Source of the DNA: Cytophaga aurantiaca DSM 3654
GTDB lineage: Bacteria > Bacteroidota > Bacteroidia > Cytophagales > Cytophagaceae
Reading direction: 5' to 3'
DNA: 64,000 nucleotides
Assembly (NCBI RefSeq): GCF_000379725.1
Contig: NZ_KB903620.1
Location: forward strand, 230,888 to 294,887
Shown here: positions 27,105 through 35,686 of the stretch, in pieces
Layout of the letters: each line of letters opens with the position of its first letter
Position numbering within the stretch: position 1 is the first letter of the stretch
Made by a program: the position numbers and the translations under genes
The notes under the pieces: generated by a model
Told to the model about the DNA's origin: nothing
The model's input: the letters and a program-made list of their open reading frames with translations, nothing else
The model's database searches: none

Positions 27105-29435
27105 TTAATGTTTTGTAAAATCCAATGGTATTTGTAAGCGGATAATAATATTTCTTCCCGCAGCATCCGCATAATACCTGAAGCGATCTAGATAATCGCG
27201 ATAACGTGCATTTAATAAATTTTGTCCGGTCAATGTAAGTAGCATATCCTGCTTCGCAACTTTTATGTATGCGCCGACTTCTGCCTGTAATAAGAAATAT
27301 GCGGCCGGTGCAGCCATATAATCTCCGCTTGCAGGAGTATTGCTTTTGTGCGCAACCCAAATCCCGTCTACAGCAACAAATGGTTTTATGAGCTTTCCTT
27401 TTGATGCAAAAATATATTTCATTCCGTTCTGCCACCTGGTTGGAGGAATGTAGATGAGCCAATCATTTTGCGAACGATCGTATGCGCTAACCAGCGACAA
27501 ACGAGTGGAATAAATAAGATGCTTCGTAAGACTGTCGTTAAATGCAATATCAAATCCGCCGTACGTTGCCTTTACCTGCGTATACTCAAACGTTGGAAAT
27601 GCTCCGCGTATTGTAAGTGTTGGCGGAAATATGGGTTTTAAATAAATGTAATTGGAGAAATAATAGCCATATGCATGAATATACCCAAAGCATTTTTTAA
27701 AGACATAATTTAATGTCAGGGCGAGATTTGTTGAATGCTCCGATTTCAAATCCGGATTGCCGATCTCATACGCAGCAGCTCCATGATGCACGCCATTGCT
27801 GTACAATTCATTTACGTTTGGTGGTCTAAAGGCTGTCCCTAATGTTGTCTGAAGGTTCAAGTGCTTACTTAATTCGTTCGACATACCTACATTCATTGTC
27901 GGACTTTGAAAGATTCTATAAGGAGATTGTAAAACATTGTTCTCGTAATAATAGGATTGCAATGTTTTATAGTCGTATCTCAATCCAGCTTCAATTTTCG
28001 TCTTCAGAGATATCTTATACGATTCTGTTATATAAACTCCAATTGCATTGCTTTTAAAATTCGGAATGAAATAACGCCCTTCATACGTATTGGACTGATT
28101 TATATAGCTTACTCCGGCAACGCCTCTTACTCTTCCGATCTTATGTTCTACATAGGATTGAATATTATGCGTAGTCAATTCGAACTGCAACTGCGGCTGA
28201 TCCGGCAAGTTTGGATTGTATGCTTTGTGACTATCGTATTCCTCGCGCTTGTTGTATTGACGTGCATACTCAATTGTCCAACGGTTTTTCCCAAATGTAT
28301 AATACACTTTGTTCTTCCATAATTCATGGTTCACGATTTGTTTGGGCCGTTCAATCGTATATGAAAATCCGGATGTAACCGCCGGTTGACCGCTATTGAT
28401 CGCATTCATCAGATCCGTAACATTGCCAATGTGCGAGCCTGCAAATATTCCCAACTCTGTGTTGAACTGGCTGTAAAACGTCTCTACCCCCCAACGGTTG
28501 CGCTGATAGGCAGCAGCAAAAGAAAAGTTTGCTTCCTGAAAGCCTGTATTCTTAAGCCAGTAATCAGGCGTTTTAGTATTCCCACCCTTACGCAACGTAC
28601 CCTGCAGACGTAAGGCCAATCCAGGGATCTTTGTAAAACCATGCTCCACAATTGCAGATGCTACACCTGCACGATTGTTACTAAAAGCGCCTACATTAAT
28701 CTGCGCTTTGTTGCCACGAAACGTATTCAATGCTTCCGGCTCTAATAGCACCACGCCACCAATCGCATCTGATCCGTAGCGTATCGATTGAGCACCTTTT
28801 ACCACTGTGATTTTGCTTGCTATAAACGGATCCACTTCTGGTGCATGCTCATTACCCCACTGCTGTCCCTCTTGTCTGATGCCATTATTCAGAATCAGTA
28901 CACGTGTGCCATACATGCCTTGTATAACAGGCTTGAATATTGTTGGGCCTGTTTGCAGCGCAGAAACTCCGGGAATAGATTTTAAACTTTCTCCTAAACT
29001 TGTGCCTCGCAAGCGCGCCAGTTCTTCTTTCTCTAGTGTTTCTTTCGAACCAATCTCGGGCTGATTGTTGACCCTATAGCCTTCAATTACAATTGCGTCA
29101 TCCTCCATTCGCTGCATAATTTCTATGGCAAGAGTTGAAGTTCCTGAAACATGTATGGCCGTATCTTTGTGCACGCATAAAAGCATGTCTATATGCAATT
29201 TGTAATAGCCTTCACATAAAGAGTCCAGTAGAAATTCTCCTTGTGAATTTGTAAGAACATAATTGTTCAACTCTTCAACAAAGACCATAGCTCCGTCAAC
29301 AGGTTCCTTGTTATTCGCATATACTACAATACCCTTTAATTGGTATGTACAATTAGTGGATTGCTTCGTTGTTTGGGCTTGCGTTTCAATAAAAAAAAAA
29401 CAAACGCCAATCAACGCAAAAAGAATTTTCTTCAC
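27105..29435 (-). CDS. TonB-dependent outer-membrane receptor
   Basis: The 776-residue receptor imports a ligand through the outer membrane using TonB energy. It has a signal peptide (1-20), a CarboxypepD_reg-like domain (~33-110; GIVVYANNKEPVDGAMVFVEE), a plug domain (~135-235; LGESLKSIPGVS, VKGAQSIRYGSDAIGGVV) and a 22-strand-type barrel closing with TGQNLLNARYRDYLDRFRYY near the C-terminus. The start is a GTG at 29435, chosen because it opens the signal peptide (MKKILFALIG). Codons 12-15 contain a run of ten T. Neighbours (His-rich small protein, lipoprotein) suggest a metal or metal-complex ligand; this is inference. Confidence 0.92.
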   Translation of the reverse strand: MKKILFALIGVCFFFIETQAQTTKQSTNCTYQLKGIVVYANNKEPVDGAMVFVEELNNYVLTNSQGEFLLDSLCEGYYKLHIDMLLCVHKDTAIHVSGTSTLAIEIMQRMEDDAIVIEGYRVNNQPEIGSKETLEKEELARLRGTSLGESLKSIPGVSALQTGPTIFKPVIQGMYGTRVLILNNGIRQEGQQWGNEHAPEVDPFIASKITVVKGAQSIRYGSDAIGGVVLLEPEALNTFRGNKAQINVGAFSNNRAGVASAIVEHGFTKIPGLALRLQGTLRKGGNTKTPDYWLKNTGFQEANFSFAAAYQRNRWGVETFYSQFNTELGIFAGSHIGNVTDLMNAINSGQPAVTSGFSYTIERPKQIVNHELWKNKVYYTFGKNRWTIEYARQYNKREEYDSHKAYNPNLPDQPQLQFELTTHNIQSYVEHKIGRVRGVAGVSYINQSNTYEGRYFIPNFKSNAIGVYITESYKISLKTKIEAGLRYDYKTLQSYYYENNVLQSPYRIFQSPTMNVGMSNELSKHLNLQTTLGTAFRPPNVNELYSNGVHHGAAAYEIGNPDLKSEHSTNLALTLNYVFKKCFGYIHAYGYYFSNYIYLKPIFPPTLTIRGAFPTFEYTQVKATYGGFDIAFNDSLTKHLIYSTRLSLVSAYDRSQNDWLIYIPPTRWQNGMKYIFASKGKLIKPFVAVDGIWVAHKSNTPASGDYMAAPAAYFLLQAEVGAYIKVAKQDMLLTLTGQNLLNARYRDYLDRFRYYADAAGRNIIIRLQIPLDFTKH

Positions 29436-29470
29436 GCGATGAATGAATTTATAATAATAGAATCGGAATG

Positions 29471-29489
29471 CCCCCTAAGTTTCAGGGGG
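29471..29489 (-). other. Intercistronic G/C hairpin before the TonB receptor
   Basis: CCCCCT and AGGGGG form a perfect 6-bp stem with a 7-nt loop, between the stop of the His-rich gene (29497) and the GTG start (29435). There is no following T run, so it is not a normal terminator; it may be an RNA-stabilising or attenuating structure. Confidence 0.5.
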
Positions 29490-29496
29490 GAAATGT

Positions 29497-29808
29497 TTAA
29501 GCGAATGCCACAACCGGCGGTGCTCTACCTTGTCTGTATATTGAAAAAATAAGTGTTTCCGAATTCCATACACGTTCTATAGAAGTATGGAACACCACAA
29601 TCACTGAAAATGAAAAAAGTGTTGGTAAAATAAAGTCTGCCGGAACAATGTTCAGTGAACAGATCAAACATTCATCATCTACTAACGCACTTATGCCTTG
29701 GGCATGTTGCTTTTCAGGATGGTGATGTAAATTGGGTATAACTAATTGCGTAAAAAGCAAAAGAGCTATTCCAATAATCAGATGATATGTGGCTTTTTTA
29801 TTCAACAC
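29497..29808 (-). CDS. Small His-rich membrane-anchored protein, DUF2946-like
   Basis: The 103-residue product has an N-terminal hydrophobic segment (~9-26), then PNLHHHPEKQHAQG, a CLIC motif (DDECLICS, two Cys separated by two residues), a second hydrophobic segment, and the end YRQGRAPPVVAFA. Short proteins with a His cluster, CxxC and a C-terminal RAPP-type end are common beside TonB receptors for metals in Bacteroidota. A metal-binding or sensing role is inferred. It is first in the cluster with the receptor and lipoprotein. Confidence 0.7.
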   Translation of the reverse strand: MLNKKATYHLIIGIALLLFTQLVIPNLHHHPEKQHAQGISALVDDECLICSLNIVPADFILPTLFSFSVIVVFHTSIERVWNSETLIFSIYRQGRAPPVVAFA

Positions 29809-30130
29809 GGTTCATTACAAAATTGAAATTAATTAAGTTCAATAACAAGAAAAATAAAATGTTCTGACTAACAGGGCTTTTAGAATCAGTCATTTGAATT
29901 TTAATACTATGCATGCATCCTTATTATTTCAATATAAATACTTGATTCTGCAGCCCCGGATCAATAAATATTATTATTTAAATAAAATATGTAACTTGTT
30001 CACGTTTTGGTTAAACCCCTACCGTGTTGAACTAAGGACTCTTGCTAAGCTACTTCTATAAGTTAAAAAAATATTAACTCTTATGCGATTGCATGCGTAT
30101 ATGGAGTTAAGTTTTTTCATAAATTATACT
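29809..30130. other. Divergent intergenic region
   Basis: This 322-bp AT-rich stretch separates the metal-uptake cluster (minus) from the SRPBCC gene (plus). I see no gene, RNA or clear operator; an ATGCATGCAT palindrome is at about 29909-29918. In-frame ATGs at 30083 and 30101 extend the SRPBCC frame but give poorer N-termini. Confidence 0.5.
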
Positions 30131-30706
30131 ATGTCTCGGTTAATAATTGGCAATCGTTTTAAAAAAGGAACATTATTTCTACTCTCAATTATTTTATTGT
30201 TAGTGGTGATAGGTGTGCTTTTGCCTTCTTCTTTTCATGTTGAAAGATCCATTGAAATCAAACGTTCAAGCAAAGCAATTTTCCCCTATTTGAATAATTT
30301 ACAGAAATGGGGTTCATGGACTTCATTGAACGTAAACAAAGATTACTCCCTGGAACAGCAGTTCTCAGGCTCTAATCAAGGGATTGGCAGCGAATTAAGT
30401 TACCATGGAGACAAATTAGGTAAAGGAAAAATTAAAATCGTTGATAATGAATTAGATGATCACGTTGCGTTTTCATTGCTCATTAATAACAGATTCAATA
30501 CAGACGGAAATATTAAAATTGAAAGTAAATCCGAGACGGATTCGAAAGTTACAATCACGCTGGATGGAGACGTAGGTTTTCATTTGCCGGATAGATACAT
30601 TATTTTAATGATGAATAATATTGCAGGTTCTTTGTTCGAAGAAAGCCTGAATCGTCTGAAAACAGTGGTTGAGTCCAAAAAATCCCTGCCGGCCGAAGGC
30701 TTATAG
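30131..30706 (+). CDS. SRPBCC (polyketide cyclase/START-like) family protein, membrane-anchored
   Basis: The product is about 191 residues from the ATG at 30131. One membrane helix (~18-36) precedes a START-like domain: HVERSIEIKRSSKAIFPYLNN, WGSWTSLN, GIGSELSYHGD, and a C-terminal helix (SLFEESLNRLKTVVES). SRPBCC folds bind hydrophobic ligands. I chose this start because upstream residues add no recognisable signal. The role is unknown. Confidence 0.8.
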   Translation: MSRLIIGNRFKKGTLFLLSIILLLVVIGVLLPSSFHVERSIEIKRSSKAIFPYLNNLQKWGSWTSLNVNKDYSLEQQFSGSNQGIGSELSYHGDKLGKGKIKIVDNELDDHVAFSLLINNRFNTDGNIKIESKSETDSKVTITLDGDVGFHLPDRYIILMMNNIAGSLFEESLNRLKTVVESKKSLPAEGL

Positions 30707-30738
30707 CCAATATTCTCCTTTTTCTGCCTTCCTTTTTC

Positions 30739-30746
30739 TATCTTTG
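30739..30746 (+). promoter_or_regulatory. Putative -7 box for prfA
   Basis: TATCTTTG matches TAnnTTTG exactly and ends 23 bp before the prfA ATG. No good -33 element is visible upstream. Confidence 0.5.
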
Positions 30747-30769
30747 CATATTAATTACAAAAGATACTT

Positions 30770-31843
30770 ATGGTTGATAAATTAGAAGCGATCAGACAAC
30801 GATTTAATGAGGTTTCCGAAGCGATTTTGGATCCAAACATTATGTCGGATATGAAACGCTATACATCTCTTAATAAAGAATACAAAGAACTTAATAAGAT
30901 CAATGATGTATATATTCAGTACAAAAATATTCTGGACAATATTGACAGTTCAAAAAAAGTATTGAATGTAGAAAAAGATCCGGATTTCAGAGAGATGGCT
31001 AAAGAAGAACTTGAAAGTTTAGCCATAAAAAAAGAAGAATTTGAAGCCATTATAAAAGAGCTTTTAATTCCGAAAGATCCCAACGACAGCAAAAACATTA
31101 TTCTTGAAATACGCGGCGGAAGCGGCGGCGACGAAGCTTCTATTTTTGCCGGAGATATTTTCCGTATGTACCAACGCTACTGCGAACGTATGAACTGGAA
31201 AATGGAACTGATCGATGCTACTGAAGGTACTTCCGGTGGTTACAAAGAAATTATCTGCAGTGTAGCCGGTGATGATGTGTATGGTAAGATGAAATTTGAA
31301 TCGGGTGTTCACCGTGTACAACGTGTCCCTGCAACAGAAACACAAGGACGTATTCATACTTCTGCTGCTTCTGTTGCTGTACTTCCTGAAGTTGAGGAAG
31401 TAGACGTTCAATTAAACATGAACGACATCCGTAAAGATACGTTCTGTTCTTCCGGACCGGGCGGACAGTCTGTAAACACTACGTATTCAGCGATTCGTTT
31501 AACACACATTCCATCGGGAACTGTTGTTCAGTGTCAGGACGAAAAATCTCAGGTTAAGAATTTTGAGAAAGCATTGAAAGTACTTCGTTCTCGTATTTAT
31601 GAAATTGAATACAAAAAACAACAGGACGAGCTTGGTAAAGAACGTAACTCAATGATCGGAAGCGGCGACCGTGCAGATAAGATCAGAACATATAATTATC
31701 CTCAAAGCCGCGTAACCGATCACCGCATTGGTCTTACTACACACAATCTTCCCGGAGTAATGGATGGCAACATCGACAGCTTTATTGAAGAGCTTCGTTT
31801 AGCAGAAAATGCTGAACGTTTAAAAGAAGGTGCTGGTGCATAA
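30770..31843 (+). CDS. prfA: Peptide chain release factor 1
   Basis: RF1 ends translation at UAA and UAG. The 357-residue protein has the RF1 recognition tripeptide PAT (in HRVQRVPATETQGRIHTS), the catalytic GGQ (SSGPGGQSVNTTYSAIR) and the closing GSGDRADKIRTYNYPQ. The PAT motif rules out RF2. Many genes here end in TAG or TAA, both of which it reads. Confidence 0.97.
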   Translation: MVDKLEAIRQRFNEVSEAILDPNIMSDMKRYTSLNKEYKELNKINDVYIQYKNILDNIDSSKKVLNVEKDPDFREMAKEELESLAIKKEEFEAIIKELLIPKDPNDSKNIILEIRGGSGGDEASIFAGDIFRMYQRYCERMNWKMELIDATEGTSGGYKEIICSVAGDDVYGKMKFESGVHRVQRVPATETQGRIHTSAASVAVLPEVEEVDVQLNMNDIRKDTFCSSGPGGQSVNTTYSAIRLTHIPSGTVVQCQDEKSQVKNFEKALKVLRSRIYEIEYKKQQDELGKERNSMIGSGDRADKIRTYNYPQSRVTDHRIGLTTHNLPGVMDGNIDSFIEELRLAENAERLKEGAGA

Positions 31844-31851
31844 TTCATATT

Positions 31852-31880
31852 AAAAGGGGTTGACGTTGTCAGCCCCTTTT
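31852..31880 (+). terminator. Terminator after prfA
   Basis: A 13-bp stem (AAAAGGGG then TTGAC, one mismatch), 3-nt loop, then a T-rich tract. Confidence 0.85.
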
Positions 31881-31896
31881 CTTTTATACTATTTTA

Positions 31897-33228
31897 ATGA
31901 AAACAACTTCAGCTTTCTGGTTCTTCTTGCTATTGCTCCTGCATTTTTTCAGTTGCAAACCCAAAGACGAGATCTTAAGTACAAGTGCGAACGATCGCTT
32001 GAGCTTTTCTGAAGACACTATTTTTTTTGATACGCTTTTTACAACTGTAGGAAGCATCACCAAACGGCTGATTGTTCACAATTCCAGTAAAAACAGGATT
32101 CGTGTCTCGAGTATTTCATTGGCCGGCGGAAGTAATTCTCCCTACAGCATTATTGTCAATGGCCGCAGCGGTCCATCGCTTTCGGATATAGATATTCTTG
32201 GAAACGATAGTATTTATGTATTGATTAAAGTTTTGATGGATCCATCCAATCAGAATCTTCCTTTCCTGGTAAGCGATTCTATTTTATTCAATACCAATTC
32301 GAACAAACAAAAAGTACAGCTTGAAACGTACGGACAAGATGCACATTTCTATGTGAAAGAAACCGTTCCGTGCAATACCCTCTGGACCAACGACAAACCT
32401 TATGTAATTTATGATACCATTAATATAAATGCAGGTTGTGAATTGAAAATTGAAGCAGGTTGTAAAATATATCTGCACAACGCAGCTGCTATCAATGTCA
32501 AAGGCAAACTAACTATTGAAGGTACGTCACTTGATTCTGTATTGATTGCATCAGACAAATTAGATGCATCTGCAAAGGATGATCTGGGGCAATGGGGCGG
32601 AATTATTTTTCAGTCTACAAGCAGCGGAAATTCTATCTCCTGGACAACCATCCGAAATGCGTCAACTGCAATTACATTAATGCCTGTTGTTGATACAGAT
32701 ACAATTCCTGAACTGACTTTAGATCACGTATATTTATTGCATACAAGCAAAGGAATGATCAATGCAGCAGAAACGGATTTGAATGCAAGCAATGTTGTGA
32801 TGAGCCACTGTCCAATGGCATTGCTCAAACACACAGCGGGCTATGGTGTATGGAAGCACTGCACCTTTGCAAATTATTCTTCAGGCTTTTTCAGAGAAGA
32901 ACCGAATATGCTATTAGGCAGCACCGTACAAATACTAAAAATGTATGTATTCAATTCCATTGTTTGGGGTGATAAAATAGATGAAGTTTCGTCTTACAAT
33001 TCTACACAGTTGTTTTTACAATCTTCTATCTGGCGATCAACGTTCACAGGTACTTCATCAAATATTTTGAATTCAAATCCTCTTTTTAAAAGTCCTTCTC
33101 AGTTTAATTTCAGTCTCACAGCAACTTCCCCTGCAATCAACTTGTGTGTTCCCGAAGGCGTTCCCGATGATATTGTCGGAGCTCCCCGCGATGCAACTCC
33201 GGATGCGGGTGCTTATGAGTTTCAATAA
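31897..33228 (+). CDS. Right-handed beta-helix lipoprotein
   Basis: The 443-residue product has an SPII signal with lipobox HFFSC. An Ig/ASPM-like segment follows (~40-140; LIVHNSSKNRIRVSSISLAGG), then a parallel beta-helix (~160-420; CELKIEAGCKIYLHNAAAINVKGKLTIEGT, ISWTTIRNAS). The end, VGAPRDATPDAGAYEFQ, is typical of right-handed beta-helix surface proteins of Bacteroidota. It is probably on the cell surface; the ligand is unknown. Confidence 0.85.
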   Translation: MKTTSAFWFFLLLLLHFFSCKPKDEILSTSANDRLSFSEDTIFFDTLFTTVGSITKRLIVHNSSKNRIRVSSISLAGGSNSPYSIIVNGRSGPSLSDIDILGNDSIYVLIKVLMDPSNQNLPFLVSDSILFNTNSNKQKVQLETYGQDAHFYVKETVPCNTLWTNDKPYVIYDTININAGCELKIEAGCKIYLHNAAAINVKGKLTIEGTSLDSVLIASDKLDASAKDDLGQWGGIIFQSTSSGNSISWTTIRNASTAITLMPVVDTDTIPELTLDHVYLLHTSKGMINAAETDLNASNVVMSHCPMALLKHTAGYGVWKHCTFANYSSGFFREEPNMLLGSTVQILKMYVFNSIVWGDKIDEVSSYNSTQLFLQSSIWRSTFTGTSSNILNSNPLFKSPSQFNFSLTATSPAINLCVPEGVPDDIVGAPRDATPDAGAYEFQ

Positions 33229-33720
33229 AACCTGATGTGAAAATATTTGCAATTCGTCTGACCACAAAAAATGGTCGGACGAATGATGTTTAACAAGCAT
33301 TCCTGAAATCCTTCGCAGTCGATGGTGTTTCTGTTCGAACTGAATAAGGAACTGCTTTTGGTATTACATAATCCCTTTAGGGATTACATATCTGTAGAAA
33401 ACTACATCACACAACATATTAAACGTACGGAGCTCCGTATAGGAGCGACCACTATCTATTTTATATATGCCGTCCCCATGGGACTCGCGCACAATTTATT
33501 TGTGGTTATTTTTGCTACAGACATTTCGTCCCTAACGGGACTAGACTTCATGAATATCTGTATCCTTTCTTCTTCGCAATATTACCCTACTGTTTTACTT
33601 TTTAAATACCTCTCTTAATGTTATGTTTTTACATTCATAACCTGTAATTTTAAAATAGGCACAATATAAATCAAGTTGGCCCGTCTATCTATTATATACT
33701 CAAAACAAAATCATACCATA
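33229..33720. repeat. Intergenic region with a series of short palindromes
   Basis: This 492-bp gap holds a hairpin after the lipoprotein gene (33252-33284) and then four palindromes at 33369-33386, 33426-33439, 33472-33484 and 33528-33541. Their cores are CCCTTTAGGG, GGAGCTCC, GTCCCCATGGGAC and GTCCCTAACGGGAC. Centres are about 55, 46 and 57 bp apart, with AT-rich spacers that share a ctgtag/ctacag word. A 98-codon frame crosses it but shows no protein character. It resembles the non-coding interspersed repeats common in Bacteroidota genomes. Confidence 0.75.
33252..33284. terminator. Hairpin after the beta-helix lipoprotein gene
   Basis: ATTCGTCtGACCA pairs with TGGTCgGACGAAT (13 bp, one mismatch, 7-nt loop). 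No T run follows, so termination is uncertain. Confidence 0.5.
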
Positions 33721-34302
33721 ATGAAACGTCTGTTCTTACTTCCTTTGTTTGTTGTTTTAACTTCTATGCTATTCAGTTCTTGCGGTTACAATACCATGGT
33801 TGCACAACAAGAAGCTGTTGACGGTGCCTGGTCTCAGGTAGATGTTCAATATCAACGCAGAAATGACTTGATCGGAAATCTTGTTGAAACGGTTAAAGGT
33901 TACGCCAAATACGAGCAGGAAACATTGACAAAAGTTGTTGAAGCGCGTGCTGCTGCGACACAGGTTAAAGTGGATGCGTCTCAATTAACAGAAGCAAATA
34001 TTGAAAAATATCAGGCTGCACAAGGCCAGTTAACTTCTGCGTTAAGCAAGTTGATGTCGATCACAGAAAACTATCCGGATCTGAAAGCCAATCAAGGATT
34101 TGCTGACTTACGTGCTGAATTGGCAGGTACAGAAAACAGAATCGCCGTTGCAAGAAAAAACTTCAACGATGCTGTACAAACATACAACACTTCTATTCGC
34201 ACATTCCCGAATAATATGTTCTCAAGCTCTTGGGGTTTTGAGAAAAAAGGATATTTCAAATCTGAAGCAGGTTCAGAAAAAGCTCCTGAGGTAAAATTCT
34301 AA
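33721..34302 (+). CDS. lemA: LemA family lipoprotein
   Basis: The 193-residue product (start ATG at 33721; the frame extends 15 codons upstream without a plausible signal) has a lipobox LFSSC, then the LemA coiled-coil core: VAQQEAVDGAWSQVDVQYQR, RRNDLIGNLVETVKGYA, and ENRIAVARKNFNDAVQTYN. LemA proteins are of unknown function and typically sit beside TPM-domain genes, as here. Its TAA stop overlaps the next ATG. Confidence 0.93.
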   Translation: MKRLFLLPLFVVLTSMLFSSCGYNTMVAQQEAVDGAWSQVDVQYQRRNDLIGNLVETVKGYAKYEQETLTKVVEARAAATQVKVDASQLTEANIEKYQAAQGQLTSALSKLMSITENYPDLKANQGFADLRAELAGTENRIAVARKNFNDAVQTYNTSIRTFPNNMFSSSWGFEKKGYFKSEAGSEKAPEVKF

Positions 34303-34742
34303 TGACGCCTCAATCTTTTTTTACAACCGAAGAACTTTCTGCACTTCACGTTTCAATACATGAAGCTGAAAAAGCCACGTCCGGCGAGATTCGTTTGCAT
34401 GTTGAAAATGTATGTAAGTACGATGTGCTTGATCGTGCAGCAGATGTGTTCAAAGAACTTTCAATGCATAAAACAGAGCTTCGCAATGGTGTGCTTTTCT
34501 ATCTCTCTGTGAAAGACAGAAAATTCGCGATACTAGGTGATGCAGGCATCAATACCAAAGTGCCTGCAGGCTTTTGGGATTCGATCAAAGAAACTGTATT
34601 AACTCATTTTAAGAATGGTTTATACGCAAAAGGATTGTGTGAAGGAATTGAAAAAGCGGGCTTAAAATTAAGCGAGCACTTCCCCTATTCTAAAAATGAT
34701 GTCAATGAATTATCGAATGATATTTCTTTTAATAAAAATTAA
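34302..34742 (+). CDS. TPM domain protein (soluble)
   Basis: The 146-residue protein is a single TPM domain (ALHVSIHEAEKATSGEIRLHVEN; FAILGDAGINTKVPAGFWD). It has no signal peptide or membrane helix. It is translationally coupled to lemA (TAATG) and followed directly by a second, exported TPM gene. Confidence 0.85.
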   Translation: MTPQSFFTTEELSALHVSIHEAEKATSGEIRLHVENVCKYDVLDRAADVFKELSMHKTELRNGVLFYLSVKDRKFAILGDAGINTKVPAGFWDSIKETVLTHFKNGLYAKGLCEGIEKAGLKLSEHFPYSKNDVNELSNDISFNKN

Positions 34743-35507
34743 ATGAAAGGTAGATTAATTGCTTTATTGTTCTCACTTTTCTGCCTTGCTAGCGTTGCTT
34801 CACCAAGCGATTTCCCTGCAAAGCCCAATCCGCCAAGGCTGATCAATGATTTTGCCGGCATGCTATCTCCTGCTGAAGTAGCAGAGCTCGAACAAAAGGT
34901 TGATCGGTTCAATGATTCTACTTCCATAGAAATTTCAGTTGTTATCATTAGTAATCTGGGGAATTACGATATTTCGGATTATGCTTTTCAACTGGGAGAA
35001 TTGTGGGGAATTGGAAAGAAAGCAAAAAACAACGGCGTACTGATCTTAATTTCAAAAGAAAACAGACAAGCATTCATTGCAACGGGCTACGGCATGGAAG
35101 GTGTATTGCCGGATATGCGTTGCAAACGTATCATAGATGCGGATCTTGTTCCACAATTCAAACGCAGCAATTATTTTAACGGCATTAGTTTTACAATTGA
35201 CGCAATCATACGTTACTCTGCAAATGAATACACAGCAGATCCTAAAGTTCAGAAGGGGATTAATCCGTTGTATGTTTTTTTATTCATCCTGATTGTAATC
35301 ATTGTTATGGGTTTTATTAACCGCAAGAATCAAGGCAACAACGGTGGCAGTTCAAGAGGCGGCGGTTTGTTCGGACCAATGATCGGTGGAGGATTTGGCG
35401 GCTACAGAAGCAGCGGCGGCGGATTTGGCGGCGGTAGTTCCGGTGGTGGCTTCGGTGGATTCGGCGGCGGCAGTTTTGGCGGCGGGGGTTCAGGCGGTAG
35501 CTGGTAA
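34743..35507 (+). CDS. TPM domain membrane protein with Gly-rich tail (YgcG family)
   Basis: The 254-residue product has a signal peptide (1-20), a TPM domain (~25-150; LINDFAGMLSPAEVAELEQ, TGYGMEGVLPD), one membrane helix (~174-190) and a C-terminal tail (~195-254) almost entirely Gly, Ser and Phe, ending GGSGGSW. This is the normal YgcG layout. It begins immediately after the previous stop and completes the lemA-TPM-TPM operon. Confidence 0.9.
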   Translation: MKGRLIALLFSLFCLASVASPSDFPAKPNPPRLINDFAGMLSPAEVAELEQKVDRFNDSTSIEISVVIISNLGNYDISDYAFQLGELWGIGKKAKNNGVLILISKENRQAFIATGYGMEGVLPDMRCKRIIDADLVPQFKRSNYFNGISFTIDAIIRYSANEYTADPKVQKGINPLYVFLFILIVIIVMGFINRKNQGNNGGSSRGGGLFGPMIGGGFGGYRSSGGGFGGGSSGGGFGGFGGGSFGGGGSGGSW

Positions 35508-35529
35508 AAACATTTATACATTCTAATTA

Positions 35530-35564
35530 ACCGATGCCTTTGCTTCAAGCGAAGGCATCGGTAT
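35530..35564. terminator. Hairpin after the TPM operon, copy A of a duplicated element
   Basis: CCGATGCCTT pairs with AAGGCATCGG, extended by GCTT/AAGC around a tiny loop. Almost the same sequence recurs at 37545-37577 after the next gene. Confidence 0.75.
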
Positions 35565-35592
35565 TCTATAGCAACTCTGGCGCTAGAAAAAC

Positions 35593-35632
35593 TACCACTC
35601 TATTCATAGAGTGCTACGCTAACTCTATGAAT
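35593..35632. repeat. Nested palindrome upstream of the SMI1/WG gene
   Basis: ACTCTATTCATAGAGT is a near-perfect palindrome, and the unit CTCTATGAATAG recurs inverted about 10 bp later, so two alternative hairpins can form. It lies 55-95 bp before the ATG at 35687. Confidence 0.55.
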
Positions 35633-35686
35633 AGGATGAGACGATAGAAATACTTACAATAAAAATAAACTATAATACTTCGAAAG

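Noticed and set aside
27022..27462. 146-codon minus-strand frame across the receptor-lipoprotein junction
   Set aside because: Overlaps two well-supported genes in another frame; low protein quality.
27957..28322. 121-codon frame opposite the TonB receptor
   Set aside because: Antisense shadow without homology-like features.
33322..33618. 98-codon frame in the lipoprotein-lemA gap
   Set aside because: It passes through four palindromes and has no protein-like features; treated as non-coding repeat.
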